In this document: positions 54,757 through 63,390 of the stretch, in pieces | Numbering within the stretch: the first letter of the stretch is position 1 | Layout of the letters: each line of letters opens with the position of its first letter | Assembly (NCBI GenBank): GCA_035293405.1 | Contig: DATDOE010000040.1 | Coordinates: 124,001-188,000 of the forward strand | From: Gp6-AA40 sp035293405 | Lineage (GTDB): Bacteria; Acidobacteriota; Vicinamibacteria; Vicinamibacterales; UBA2999 | DNA: 64,000 nt | Direction of reading: 5' to 3' | The notes under the pieces: model-generated | Seen by the model: the letters and a program-made list of their open reading frames with translations, nothing else | Told to the model about the DNA's origin: nothing | Databases searched by the model: none | Program-made: the position numbers and the translations under genes

Positions 54757-55211
54757 CGGCCCGCGTCACAGACCTGCTCGAGCAGAAGCGGATGGCTTCC
54801 GTCGGAATTCGAGGGCCAGCGACGGAGTCGACTCGCAGCGGAACCGAGTCTCGTGTTGCGGATCGAACCGGCGGGCTGAGCGGCGCGGCCGCGGCTACCG
54901 CGGGACTGGTCCCGGCTGATCCCTCACGATCTTCGCCAGGGTGAGGAGCGTCGAGCTGAGACGCAGGCGCGCGCGATCGGCCGCGTCGGTGTTGATCACG
55001 AAGCGCATCTTCGCGTCCTCGACGAAGAAGTTGATCATGCCGGCCGCCTGCACGAAGTCGGGAAGGTCGCTGACGGTGAGCGTCGGCGCGCGGTTTGTCG
55101 TCGCCGTCGATGCGCCATTCGAAGCCGGCCGAGACGAGCGTGGCGGGCTCGGTGACGAATTCTCCAGCTCTCGTTCGGTCCGCGGCGGAGAGGCCGGCGG
55201 TCCCGAACGCC
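54757..55211. other. Intergenic stretch containing a decayed gene
   Basis: The stretch lies between the haloperoxidase gene and the second permease. Apart from the YfiR-like piece described below it contains no motif. The first 130 bp read only as fragments on either strand. Confidence 0.4.
54895..55105 (-). pseudogene. C-terminal fragment of a YfiR-family protein
   Basis: On the minus strand TLTVSDLPDFVQAAGMINFF and VEDAKMRFVINTDAADRARL, then RLSSTLLTLAKIV, reproduce the end of the YfiR domain (PF13689). That domain is characterised by a GGMINF-type strand and LLxLAKIV before the stop. The upstream half of the domain is absent in this frame; part of it can be glimpsed in another frame (SAGFEWRIDG). 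The fragment is therefore truncated and frameshifted. In intact loci YfiR genes often lie beside diguanylate cyclase or TonB genes, which are not present here. Confidence 0.55.
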
Positions 55212-57650
55212 CTACTCGTGCCTGAGCGCCGCCAGCGGATCGAGGCGCGTCGCAACGCGCGCCGGCCAGATGCATGCCGCCACCGACACCACGATCAGCA
55301 GCGTGGCGATGATCGTCAGCGTCATCGGATCGCGAGCGCTGGTCTGCACCAGGAAGCTCTGAAGCAACTGCCCCACTCCGATGGCGCCCGCCAGGCCGAT
55401 GGTGAGCCCGATCGCCAGCTGGATGAAGGCCCGGCGCAGGAAGATCCAGATCACTTGCAGCGGCTGCGCACCGAGGACCATCCGCACGCCGATGTCCCTC
55501 GTGTACTGCGTAACCGTGTACGCGGTCACGGCATAGAGACCCACCGCCGCGAGTATCAGCGCGATCACCGCGAACGCCGAGAACATCGTGCTGAAGACAC
55601 GCAGCAGGAACCGCTGCTGGGCCAGGATCTCATCGACGGTGCGCAGGTTGAAAAGCGCCAGGTCCGGGTCGATCAGCTGCATGGCCTGCCGGAGCGCCTG
55701 TGCAGCTTGAGCCGTATCCGTCCGTGCACGGGCGAGCACGGTGTTGCCACGAGCCATCGTCAGATTCTGACGATGGGGAATGTAGGCAATCGGGTCTGGT
55801 TCGCGTTCCTGATTGTTGTTGCGCTGCCGGACATTGGGCACGACGCCGACGACGGTCAGCCAGTTCGCCTGGTTGCCGGGTGTGTCGTCGCTCAGGCGGA
55901 TCTGCTTGCCAATCGGATTCTCGCCCTTGAAGTGCATCGTGACCAGCCGCTGGTTCACGATGGCATTCTGGCTGCCGGCCTCGCCATCCGCATCCGTGAA
56001 GACCCGTCCCTGTGAGGGGCGCACGCCGATGGTGTTGAAGTATCGGGCGCCGATGCTCAGCATCGTCACGCTCGGCGCGCGTTCACCAGGCAGCATCGCT
56101 CGTCCATCGACCTCGAGCTGTCGCGTCGGGCCGCCGCCGAACGGAGGGTTGGTCGCCGTCGAGGCCGCTTCGATGGCGCCAACCGACGCGAACTGCTCGT
56201 CGATGCGCCGCAGGAGCGCGATGCGGTCATCGAAGGTCGGATACTTGCGGGCGGAGACGATCATGTTCAGGCTCAGCATCCGCGACGTGTCGATGCCGAT
56301 GTCCATGCGGTACATCGTGAGAAAGCTGCGCATCATGAGACCGGCGCCGGCCAGCAGCACGAGCGTCAGTGCCAGCTGGGTGACGATGAGCGCGGCGGAC
56401 CACCGCCGGGCCCGCAGGCCGCCCGACCCCGAGCGGCCGCCCTCCTTCAGCGTCTCGTACACGTTCACTCTCGACACGTGCAGGGCGGGCGCCAGGCCGA
56501 AGACCACGCCCGTCGCGAGGCAGACGCCAAGGAAGAACGCGAGCGTCCGCCAATCCGTCGTGAAGACCATCCAATAGGGCTTGCCCACACCCTGAGTCTC
56601 CGCATCGAACCAGCGGATACCGGCCATCGAGAAGAGCAACCCGACTCCGCCCGCGACGAGTGCCAGCAGGAGGCTCTCGATGAGCAGCTGCCGTACGACA
56701 TGCCACCGGCTCGCACCCATCGCCACGCGAACGCTGACTTCGCTCGAGCGGTGAGCCGCGCGGGCGAGCAGAAGATTGGCCACGTTCGAGCAGGCGATGA
56801 GCAGCACGAACCCGACCGCGCCCATGAGGACCCAGAAGAGCGTGCGGAGTTGCGGGCCGACGACGCGGTCTGAATAGAGGTCGGCGTGCGGCGCCAGATC
56901 CTTGTTGGTCGTGGGGTACTCGCCAGCCAGCTTCGCGCCGATCGACTTCAGCTCCGTGCGAGCCTGCTCGATGGTGACGCCGTTGGCCAGCCGCGCGAGT
57001 GCGAAGTAGCCACGTGCTTGTCTCGGCTGGTCCAGGATGGCGGCAGGCAGCGTCCCATTTGGCATCCACACGTCGGCCTCGTTGGGAAAGTGCATGCCCT
57101 CGGGCATCACGCCGATGATGGTCGCATTGGTACCGTTGAGGCGAATCGTGCGCCCGACGATCGCCGGATCGCTGCCGTAGCGCTGCTGCCAGACGTTGCC
57201 GCTGATCAGCACCACCGGCTCCGCGCCACGTTTGTCTTCCTCGGGCGAAAAGTCCCGCCCGCGCGCCGGCGTGAGCCCGACCATCTTGAAGAAGTTGGCC
57301 GACACGTAGCTGCCGGAATAGTTCTCCGGAATGCGGCCCTCGTCGCCCACGTTGAAGGCGCCGCTGAACACAAACGACATGTTCGAGAACGAGCGCGCCG
57401 ACGAGCGCCAGTCCTCGAAGTCCCGCATGGAGACGCCCAGATCGCGCCCCCGGGAGTCGCGCGTGAGCACCATCGTGATCTGGTCGGGGTTGGGAAACGG
57501 CAGGCTGCGCAGTAGAACGGCGTTCACAATCGTAAACACCGCGTTGTTCGCGCCAATGCCGAGGGCGAGCACGAGGGCAGCCATGACCGTGAACCACCGG
57601 TTCTTGACCAGCAGCCGAACGGCAAAGCGGAAATCCTGGAGGAGGCTCAT
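55212..57650 (-). CDS. ADOP-type ABC transporter permease without N-terminal PadR-linked extension
   Basis: ATG at 57648-57650 has TAGGAGTCGCG upstream and gives 812 residues beginning MSLLQDFRFAVRLLVKNRWF. Two MacB-like units are visible, with helix VMAALVLALGIGANNAVFTI, FtsX-type helices (LMGAVGFVLLIACSNVANLL and SAFAVIALILAAVGLYAVTA) and RHE at the C terminus, as in the other permease at 45794-48439. It lacks the LDDELAFH segment and has no padR neighbour. The two permeases are paralogues. Cargo is unknown. Confidence 0.88.
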   Translation of the reverse strand: MSLLQDFRFAVRLLVKNRWFTVMAALVLALGIGANNAVFTIVNAVLLRSLPFPNPDQITMVLTRDSRGRDLGVSMRDFEDWRSSARSFSNMSFVFSGAFNVGDEGRIPENYSGSYVSANFFKMVGLTPARGRDFSPEEDKRGAEPVVLISGNVWQQRYGSDPAIVGRTIRLNGTNATIIGVMPEGMHFPNEADVWMPNGTLPAAILDQPRQARGYFALARLANGVTIEQARTELKSIGAKLAGEYPTTNKDLAPHADLYSDRVVGPQLRTLFWVLMGAVGFVLLIACSNVANLLLARAAHRSSEVSVRVAMGASRWHVVRQLLIESLLLALVAGGVGLLFSMAGIRWFDAETQGVGKPYWMVFTTDWRTLAFFLGVCLATGVVFGLAPALHVSRVNVYETLKEGGRSGSGGLRARRWSAALIVTQLALTLVLLAGAGLMMRSFLTMYRMDIGIDTSRMLSLNMIVSARKYPTFDDRIALLRRIDEQFASVGAIEAASTATNPPFGGGPTRQLEVDGRAMLPGERAPSVTMLSIGARYFNTIGVRPSQGRVFTDADGEAGSQNAIVNQRLVTMHFKGENPIGKQIRLSDDTPGNQANWLTVVGVVPNVRQRNNNQEREPDPIAYIPHRQNLTMARGNTVLARARTDTAQAAQALRQAMQLIDPDLALFNLRTVDEILAQQRFLLRVFSTMFSAFAVIALILAAVGLYAVTAYTVTQYTRDIGVRMVLGAQPLQVIWIFLRRAFIQLAIGLTIGLAGAIGVGQLLQSFLVQTSARDPMTLTIIATLLIVVSVAACIWPARVATRLDPLAALRHE

Positions 57651-57772
57651 CGCGACTCCTAGTGAGACGAGGGGCTGATGGGTGAGGGACTGATGCTTAG
57701 ACGCCGCCGAGAGAAAAATGGATTAGTGACCGTTTATGGGACGACGACGATGACGTCACTCGAAACCTCACA

Positions 57773-58411
57773 ATGAGTCGGAACATTCCACCTGCGGCTC
57801 CCCTCATCTTCGTTGGTTCGGTGGAAGCCGCACTCTCTGACGGTTCGACGACGAAAAGAGTTCCTCTGATCGCATCGCTGGCCATCGCCATCACGTTGGC
57901 GAGCAGTCTGACGCTACGCGGGCAGACGCAAAGTGCTGCCGGCACAGCCTCCTTCGAGGTGGCCTCCGTCAAACCGAGCAACCCAACCCCCAACACGCCA
58001 TTCGGGTCGGTTCCGATGGTGATGCCACCGGTGAACGGACGCTTCTCGGCAACCAACGTCCCACTGCGACTCTCTCTGCGCTGGTGATCGCGCGCAGCGA
58101 CAAGAAGCTGGGCCCCGACCTGAAACCCTCGACCGCGGATTGTTCGAACGCGCAGACCGGCCGCATCGTCCAGGAGAAGACGGGACTGAAGGGTCTCTAC
58201 GATTGGGAGCTGAGGTTCGATCCGGAGGTCCTGATACGCATGGCCTCGCAGGCCGGCGTCAACGTGCCCGCGGGGCGTGACGCTTCCGCCCTCTGACGCC
58301 CCGTCGCTCCTGACCGCGTTGCAGGAACAACTGGGACTGAAGCTCGAGTCCCAACGTGGCCCCGTGGAGATGCTGGTCATCGACAGCGCTGAGCTGCCCG
58401 AGCCGGACTGA
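57773..58411 (+). pseudogene. Broken TIGR03435-type protein gene
   Basis: The frame from ATG 57773 starts with a hydrophobic region and contains ASFEVASVKPSNP, the N-terminal signature of TIGR03435 proteins, but stops after about 104 codons. The downstream open frame 58084-58296 continues with the family's middle section (QEKTGLKGLYDWELRFDPEV). After one more frame change the text APSLLTALQEQLGLKLESQR and GPVEMLVIDSAELPEPD gives the conserved C terminus, ending in TGA at 58409-58411. A large internal deletion plus frameshifts make it non-functional. TIGR03435 proteins are abundant in soil Acidobacteriota. Confidence 0.75.
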
Positions 58412-58823
58412 TTCTACGAGCCTTCACCGTTCGCGCAACTTTCAGGGCGGCCAGAGCGCTGTTCTCGTGCTCCCAGAACCGGAGCACGACCCATCCGGCC
58501 GACCTTAGTGCAGCGTTAGTTTCTCGGTCGCGGCGAGCATTGGTCTCGATCTTTGCGCGCCACCAAGCTGCGTTGGCCTTGGGCCAAGTCGCGTGCTTCG
58601 GGCAACCGTGCCAGAAGCACCCATCGACGAAGACGATCACTCTAGCGGAGACGAAGGCCAGATCGGCGCGGCGTCGGCTCTCAGGCAGAGACCAATCAAC
58701 GCGGAAGCGGAGTCCCATCCGGTGAACGGCCGAGCGAAGTGCCAATTCGCACGGGGTGTCACGACGCAGCGTGACCTGCATTCGCCTGCGGACCTCGGGA
58801 GTCGAGGCCTCAGGTCTCGTCAT
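58377..58823 (-). CDS. vsr: Very short patch repair endonuclease (Vsr)
   Basis: ATG at 58821-58823 gives 148 residues. The Vsr pattern is clear: TLRRDTPCELALRSAVHRMG, the catalytic Asp in RRRADLAF (Asp54), the zinc-binding FVDGCFWHGCPKH (Cys69, His72, Cys74 and His77) and WWRAKIETNARRD, ending FWEHE. Vsr nicks T:G mismatches produced by deamination of 5-methylcytosine. It lies downstream of the cytosine methyltransferase gene and overlaps the gene before it by 14 bp, exactly where repair of that methylase's mutations would be needed. Confidence 0.93.
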   Translation of the reverse strand: MTRPEASTPEVRRRMQVTLRRDTPCELALRSAVHRMGLRFRVDWSLPESRRRADLAFVSARVIVFVDGCFWHGCPKHATWPKANAAWWRAKIETNARRDRETNAALRSAGWVVLRFWEHENSALAALKVARTVKARRISPARAAQRCR

Positions 58824-59607
58824 CTGGCGGTTCCTCGTCGATTTCGACTTCGACGTCGTCCGCCCATTCGAATTCCGCTGCATTGCGTTGCAGGTAGGTC
58901 TTCTCAACCTCGTCGAGAAACTGTCCGTAGTTCAACAGATTCTTTGGGCGACCCCTCTTGGGCGGAGCATTCGCGACATCGAAGAACTCCATTCGAGAAC
59001 CGTCTCGACTGTACAGACCGACAAACACGCGCTCGTAACGGTCGATATCCTCATGAGCTGCTTGGCGTTGACCCAAGGGTCGCAGATACTTCACCCAACC
59101 GCCGAAGGACGACGAACCGCGATCACTAGCATCCTCGCATGCGTCGTCGGGTACGAAGAGGACGGCAATCATGACGGCATATGGCTGCCGTTGGTGGTAA
59201 CCGCTGGCCTCGGAGCGCAACTCCTCATCGTTGCGCTTGGTGTTGTGAAGATAGCCGCGTTTCTCTTTCTCGCTGAAGTGGACGGCCTTCAGTGAGATCC
59301 CGAAACCCAAGCCGAGCTGCGGCGTGCTGTAGTTGACGTCGAGTTTCTTTGGACCTCGAACGGACTGAGCGGGCGACTCCACTCCCTTGCCGTCTTCGTC
59401 AGGCAGGACGCCAGGGAACTGCTCACGAAGTCCGTTCGCGATGCAAATCGCCATCTTGTTGGCGAAGCGAGTTGCATAAGTCCGCTTATCCTCAGCGAGC
59501 TTGCGTCGCTCGTCCGAAGTGAGGGCAGTCTCCCGTGGGCGGACGCCCGCTGCCGCCAAAACGTCCAGCAGAGTCCGGATGCGTTTCTTCGGGGCGTCGT
59601 CGGGCAT
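58810..59607 (-). CDS. Putative restriction endonuclease of the 5-methylcytosine system
   Basis: The 265-residue protein is not a family I can name, but position and motif are suggestive. ATG at 59605-59607 shares one base with the methyltransferase stop, and the Vsr gene overlaps its end. A PD-(D/E)XK-like site is visible: LDVNYSTPQLG with Asp90, then GISLKAVHF with Ser105-x-Lys107, as in type II enzymes that use SxK. The surrounding GLGFGISLKAV strand is typical of a nuclease beta-sheet. The C terminus is acidic (DDVEVEIDEEPPDD). The role as the restriction partner is inference. Confidence 0.6.
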   Translation of the reverse strand: MPDDAPKKRIRTLLDVLAAAGVRPRETALTSDERRKLAEDKRTYATRFANKMAICIANGLREQFPGVLPDEDGKGVESPAQSVRGPKKLDVNYSTPQLGLGFGISLKAVHFSEKEKRGYLHNTKRNDEELRSEASGYHQRQPYAVMIAVLFVPDDACEDASDRGSSSFGGWVKYLRPLGQRQAAHEDIDRYERVFVGLYSRDGSRMEFFDVANAPPKRGRPKNLLNYGQFLDEVEKTYLQRNAAEFEWADDVEVEIDEEPPDDET

Positions 59608-60839
59608 CAGGCGACGGCGGTGGGACGCAAAGCCCGTTTAACGTACAGAGCTAGTGCTTCGCCAAACTCGCGCGGATAGTTCAACGGGCTGACATCCAAG
59701 CGACTCTTGAAACCAAGAGCAGCGCGGGCGGACAGCGGAACGCGCGGATGCGTAATGAACGTGGATAGGTGTTCCCTTGCGTAACTCACCGGCCACATCG
59801 AAACCGTCACCGAGTGCGGATTCGTGCCTTTTCGACCGAACGCAGCTTTGGGCCACGCAACTCCAGGTCGCACCCTCTCTGCGACGCGAGCCTCATCGAA
59901 GGATCCAGGACGTGCGAGGCGCTCGCCCACCCACCGCGCCACCGGAACGCTGACTGCATTCCCCACGAGCTTCCATCGGTGACCGCGACGGACACCGTCG
60001 GCTTCGAGAGCCGGCAACGTCCAATCGGCTTCGAAGCCCTGAAGCCGCTCAGCGTCACGAATCTCTGGTGTCGTGATGGACCCATCGCGAGGGTTCCAAA
60101 TCGCTGGCGGCGATGGGATGCCGATCGTGGACCCGCCCTTGAGTGTGGGAACCGCGTCGACCGCCCACCCCAAGCCTCTGAGCCCTTCAGTCCAGTAGAA
60201 ACCGCACCAGAGGTTCCTGTTGAACGGTGTCTTCACGGGCTCGGTCTCGTCCGCGAACAGCACTTCGCGCGGATCCTCGGTGCGAGATGCCAAAAGGATC
60301 ACTCGCCGTCGACGCTGAGGAAGGCCGAAGGCTTGGCTATCGACCACTCGATAGGCCCACGCAAAGCCACGCTCCTCTAGCTGGTCCACCAGGAATCGCA
60401 TCCCCTTGCCGCGATCTAGCTGAAGCATAAAAGACACATTTTCCAGGAGCAACCAACGAGGCCCGCGCTTCCTGGCATCGAGCAGACGGAAGACGTGGCC
60501 CACTAGACCCGAATTGCTTCCTTGTATGCCCGCCGTTCGTCCAGCCTGACTCAGATCTTGACAAGGGAACCCAGCAGCTACGAGGTCGGCATCACCAACT
60601 GTCCTGAGCGTTCGCACATCGCGCGTCACTGGGACATCAGGAAATCTTCGGCTGAGTACATGGGCAGCCCCGGGGTCAACCTCACAGAGAAGCGTAGCCT
60701 CATGGCCCGCTGCGCGCAATCCGAGCTCGATGCCGCCTATACCGGCGAAGAGTCCCGCAACCCGCAACCTCTCGCCTCCCGAGTACTTCAACGTGCTCAC
60801 AGTCCTTCGAAGGATACCCTCCGTGTTGCTTCGCTTCAA
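59607..60839 (-). CDS. DNA (cytosine-5-)-methyltransferase
   Basis: The 410-residue protein has the canonical motifs in order: I (LFAGIGGIELGL, 30-41), IV (GFPCQDLSQAG with catalytic Cys93), VI (ENVSF, 133-137), VIII (QRRRR, 175-179) and X (LVGNAVSVPVA). A C-terminal extension of about 90 residues after motif X is not part of the usual domain and may recognise the target or partner. It methylates C5 of cytosine in a specific sequence. The order methylase, putative nuclease, Vsr is that of a type II restriction-modification system. Confidence 0.93.
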   Translation of the reverse strand: MKRSNTEGILRRTVSTLKYSGGERLRVAGLFAGIGGIELGLRAAGHEATLLCEVDPGAAHVLSRRFPDVPVTRDVRTLRTVGDADLVAAGFPCQDLSQAGRTAGIQGSNSGLVGHVFRLLDARKRGPRWLLLENVSFMLQLDRGKGMRFLVDQLEERGFAWAYRVVDSQAFGLPQRRRRVILLASRTEDPREVLFADETEPVKTPFNRNLWCGFYWTEGLRGLGWAVDAVPTLKGGSTIGIPSPPAIWNPRDGSITTPEIRDAERLQGFEADWTLPALEADGVRRGHRWKLVGNAVSVPVARWVGERLARPGSFDEARVAERVRPGVAWPKAAFGRKGTNPHSVTVSMWPVSYAREHLSTFITHPRVPLSARAALGFKSRLDVSPLNYPREFGEALALYVKRALRPTAVA

Positions 60840-60915
60840 TGGAAACCGCTCGGATCGCGCTCACCAGGAACTGAAGTGAACCCTTGAAGGAGGCGTCAAA
60901 TACCGTAAGGGACGC

Positions 60916-61617
60916 CTACGCGGAACGGAACGTCTTCTTCGCCGCATAGCGTTCGACGTTTCTCAGGATGCCGCGCACGAACACCAACGTCTCCCGTCTG
61001 ATCTCCACCAACTGTGGCAAGGTATAGTCTCGGCCACATTCCGCGAAGGACAAGCTTCCGTGGGCGAGGTCGTTTCGTCTGTCCCGTACAAGTCGTAGCT
61101 TTTCGCCACCCCTCGCCCGTGGGTGGGTCTTGAACGACACACCGTGTTCTTGACAGGTCCTCCGAATACTCGCTGCATCTAGGTTTCCACCGAACCGCAA
61201 ATCTTCAATGCGCAAGGAAGCCGCAACGTCATCGACTGCTCCCTTTACAAGACGTCTGGTTACTTCTCTATAAGAGTCTTGATTCGCAGTCTGCGGCGTG
61301 AGCTTGTCAACTGCCGCGTCGATCCACAAGAGCCGAAGTTCCTCCTTTATGGCCCGCACAGTGCTCCCATCCGCACGCATGGCCGAATAGAGATTTCGAA
61401 AGCCGTCACGTACACTCGCCTCGACTAAATTGTAGAGGAGCAGGAAGAAGTTGGCTTTGAGAATCTTGACGATTCGCTCGTCGACTCGCCTGGTCCTCCA
61501 CACCTCGCCATAGGGCACGCGAAGCGCGGCAGACTTCTGGTCGATGAGGGCCAGGAATCGCATGTAGATCTCGAGCTCACGATCCCGCTCGGTCAACTTC
61601 GCCTGCAGATCGCTCAT
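60916..61617 (-). CDS. HEPN domain protein (MAE_28990-like)
   Basis: The ATG at 61615-61617 overlaps the DUF262 stop as ATGA and gives 233 residues. The C-terminal part contains RNDLAHG with the HEPN RNase motif Rx4H (Arg181, His186), preceded by a basic segment. The N-terminal half is helical with ILKANFFLLLYNLVEASVRD, the usual first HEPN helix pair. HEPN proteins of this type are predicted RNases in defence and toxin-antitoxin loci. Tight coupling to the DUF262 gene suggests a two-protein system; RNA cleavage on infection is inference. Confidence 0.82.
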   Translation of the reverse strand: MSDLQAKLTERDRELEIYMRFLALIDQKSAALRVPYGEVWRTRRVDERIVKILKANFFLLLYNLVEASVRDGFRNLYSAMRADGSTVRAIKEELRLLWIDAAVDKLTPQTANQDSYREVTRRLVKGAVDDVAASLRIEDLRFGGNLDAASIRRTCQEHGVSFKTHPRARGGEKLRLVRDRRNDLAHGSLSFAECGRDYTLPQLVEIRRETLVFVRGILRNVERYAAKKTFRSA

Positions 61618-62663
61618 GCCTTCTTTCCGAGCAACTGGTTCCGGACATACTCAACCCGGGCCTTCAACTTCGGCCCCGAGTTACTGGCGTGGGTAGTCGT
61701 GTGGTGTTTGAACTCGTCTGACTCCAGCCAATCGACGGGTCGCGGCACGAGAGATCTGTCACGGTCGAGAGCCAAGTGAACGCCCACAGCGATTGCCTCG
61801 AAGCGAACGCGCGGAGTCGTCTTCGCACCTGAGGACTTCGCGAATCCGTGAGGAAAGTGGCGCGAGACGAACTCGATCATGCGGCCGAAACGCCGCTTCA
61901 TTTCCGCTGAATCGAAGTGATCTCGGCGCTTCCGAATGTACGCATCCAAGAAGTGGGCGACATCATGGCGAAAACTCTGATACTCGTCTGAGTACGCGAA
62001 GAACCGAAGGACAAGTTCTTCAGCCTCTCCTCGTTTTCGCACGCTGTCGGTGATCGGGCACAGCCGTAGGAAATCCGGATCGGCCGCGCAGGTCTGAATG
62101 ATCTTGTAGAAGGCGCCGCCGAGCGCGCCCTTCCTGATCTCACTCGCTCGCGCATTCAGACTCCCCGTATTGATGCGATCGAAGATGTCTTGACGAATCT
62201 CAAGGCTCGTTTCCGCGTCGAGCACGATCATGCGCAGGGCGCGATTCTTGAATTTGCGCTGTTGGCCTTCAGACAGGTCAGAGAAACGGAACCCGTTCAA
62301 TGCTGGCAACTTCTCAAGACCCTGAAGCTGCAGATCTCCGTTGACGAACTCCTCCAAGGTTTGTATGCGTTGGGCTCCGTCTACGATCTCCAACCGACCG
62401 TCGTCCATCTCTGCGAGGAAGAGAAACGGAATCGGTAACCCGAGCAAAACCGATTCAATGAATCTCCGTCGACGCTTGTTGTCCCAGACAAACTTGCGCT
62501 GGTACTCCGGAATGTAGAAGTAGTCCTTCTGAAACTCCTGGATGATGTAGTCGATCGTAAAGTCTTTGGTGTCGTAGTCGACGTCACGCTGGAGATCCCG
62601 AATCTGCGCGTCGGCCGCATTTCGCTCGAGGTGGTCAACTCGTAATTGTTTCGTCTTTGCCAT
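61614..62663 (-). CDS. DUF262 domain protein (GmrS/ParB-like)
   Basis: The 349-residue protein has the DUF262 motifs in order: FYIPEYQRKFVW (49-60), then VLLGLPIPFLFL and IVDGAQRIQTLEEF with the DGxQR nucleotide-handling motif at 95-99, followed by DRINTGSLNARASEIRKGAL. DUF262 proteins include the nuclease/NTPase part of GmrSD systems that attack modified phage DNA. Here no DUF1524 domain follows, and the protein ends with a basic C-terminal region. Its stop overlaps the HEPN start, so the two are a unit. Confidence 0.87.
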   Translation of the reverse strand: MAKTKQLRVDHLERNAADAQIRDLQRDVDYDTKDFTIDYIIQEFQKDYFYIPEYQRKFVWDNKRRRRFIESVLLGLPIPFLFLAEMDDGRLEIVDGAQRIQTLEEFVNGDLQLQGLEKLPALNGFRFSDLSEGQQRKFKNRALRMIVLDAETSLEIRQDIFDRINTGSLNARASEIRKGALGGAFYKIIQTCAADPDFLRLCPITDSVRKRGEAEELVLRFFAYSDEYQSFRHDVAHFLDAYIRKRRDHFDSAEMKRRFGRMIEFVSRHFPHGFAKSSGAKTTPRVRFEAIAVGVHLALDRDRSLVPRPVDWLESDEFKHHTTTHASNSGPKLKARVEYVRNQLLGKKA

Positions 62664-62924
62664 TGTGTCGGATGCTCCGCAACGTCGTGTCGTTCGGGGG
62701 CTCCGTCAGCTCAATCGAGTCGAACCGCAGGGCCGATGTCACGATAGAGTAGCTCTGCCATGTCGACATTCTAGTCGCGGATCGCGAGGGGCCGAGCTTG
62801 TGAAGGACCTTCCATCGACAGTGACGTCTCAGTCGAATCCTGAATCGGACGGCAGCATCGGCACCGACGATAACGTCGCAACGGCGCTAGGTCCGGCTCA
62901 CGTCTTCAGGTCGGAGAAGGGCTA
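62664..62924. other. Intergenic region between divergent units
   Basis: About 260 bp with no supported gene, between the divergent DUF262/HEPN operon and the blaI promoter. It should hold the promoter of the defence pair, but I see no clean pair of hexamers. Confidence 0.4.
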
Positions 62925-62953
62925 TTGACATCCGCTTGCTCAGCGAATATATT
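62925..62953 (+). promoter_or_regulatory. Sigma-70-like promoter of blaI
   Basis: TTGACA at 62925-62930 and TATATT at 62948-62953 are separated by 17 bp, an almost ideal spacing. It is followed immediately by two operator-like dyads, and the gene starts about 40 bp downstream. Confidence 0.8.
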
Positions 62954-62976
62954 CGCCGTCGGCGAAAAAATTCGCC
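62943..62976 (+). promoter_or_regulatory. Two BlaI-type operator dyads
   Basis: GCGAATATATTCGC (62943-62956) is a perfect palindrome that overlaps the -10 hexamer. GGCGAAAAAATTCGCC (62961-62976) is a second dyad with 6-bp arms around the start-point region. BlaI dimers binding here would block transcription, which is how this family usually regulates its own operon. Confidence 0.65.
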
Positions 62977-62994
62977 TGACAGGTGGAGCGCCCG

Positions 62995-63390
62995 TTGAAG
63001 AAGCTGCGAACCATTCACCTCACGCGCCGCGAAAGCCAGATCATGGAGATCCTGCATCGCCGCCAGCGTGGGAGCGTCGAGGAAATCCGCGCCGAGCTGC
63101 CGGACGCGCCCAGCCCGTCCAGCGTGCGCAAGCTGCTCGACATCATGATCGAGCGTGGGCTGCTCCGCCGCGAATATGACGGCCCGCGGCACGCCTATTT
63201 CCCCGCGAGCAAGCCAGAAGACGCGAGCCGTTCGGCGTTGAAGCAGGTCGTGCGGACCTTCTTCAACGACCAGCCGGGCTCGGCGATGGCGGCGCTCCTC
63301 GATATCACCGACACACCCCTATCCGACTCGGAGTACCAGCGCCTGGCCACGCTGCTGAAGCGGGTCCGCGGGCACGGAGACAAGTCATGA
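62995..63390 (+). CDS. blaI: BlaI/MecI-type transcriptional repressor
   Basis: TTG at 62995 has AGGTGGAG ending 6 bp upstream and gives 131 residues beginning MKKLRTIHL; an in-frame GTG at 62983 has no ribosome-binding site. The winged helix reads LTRRESQIMEILHRRQRGSV, then SVRKLLDIMIERGLLRREYD. The C-terminal dimerisation helices end with QRLATLLKRVR. BlaI is a repressor released when a BlaR1-type sensor protease cuts it. It is coupled to the M56 gene by an ATGA overlap. Confidence 0.9.
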   Translation: MKKLRTIHLTRRESQIMEILHRRQRGSVEEIRAELPDAPSPSSVRKLLDIMIERGLLRREYDGPRHAYFPASKPEDASRSALKQVVRTFFNDQPGSAMAALLDITDTPLSDSEYQRLATLLKRVRGHGDKS

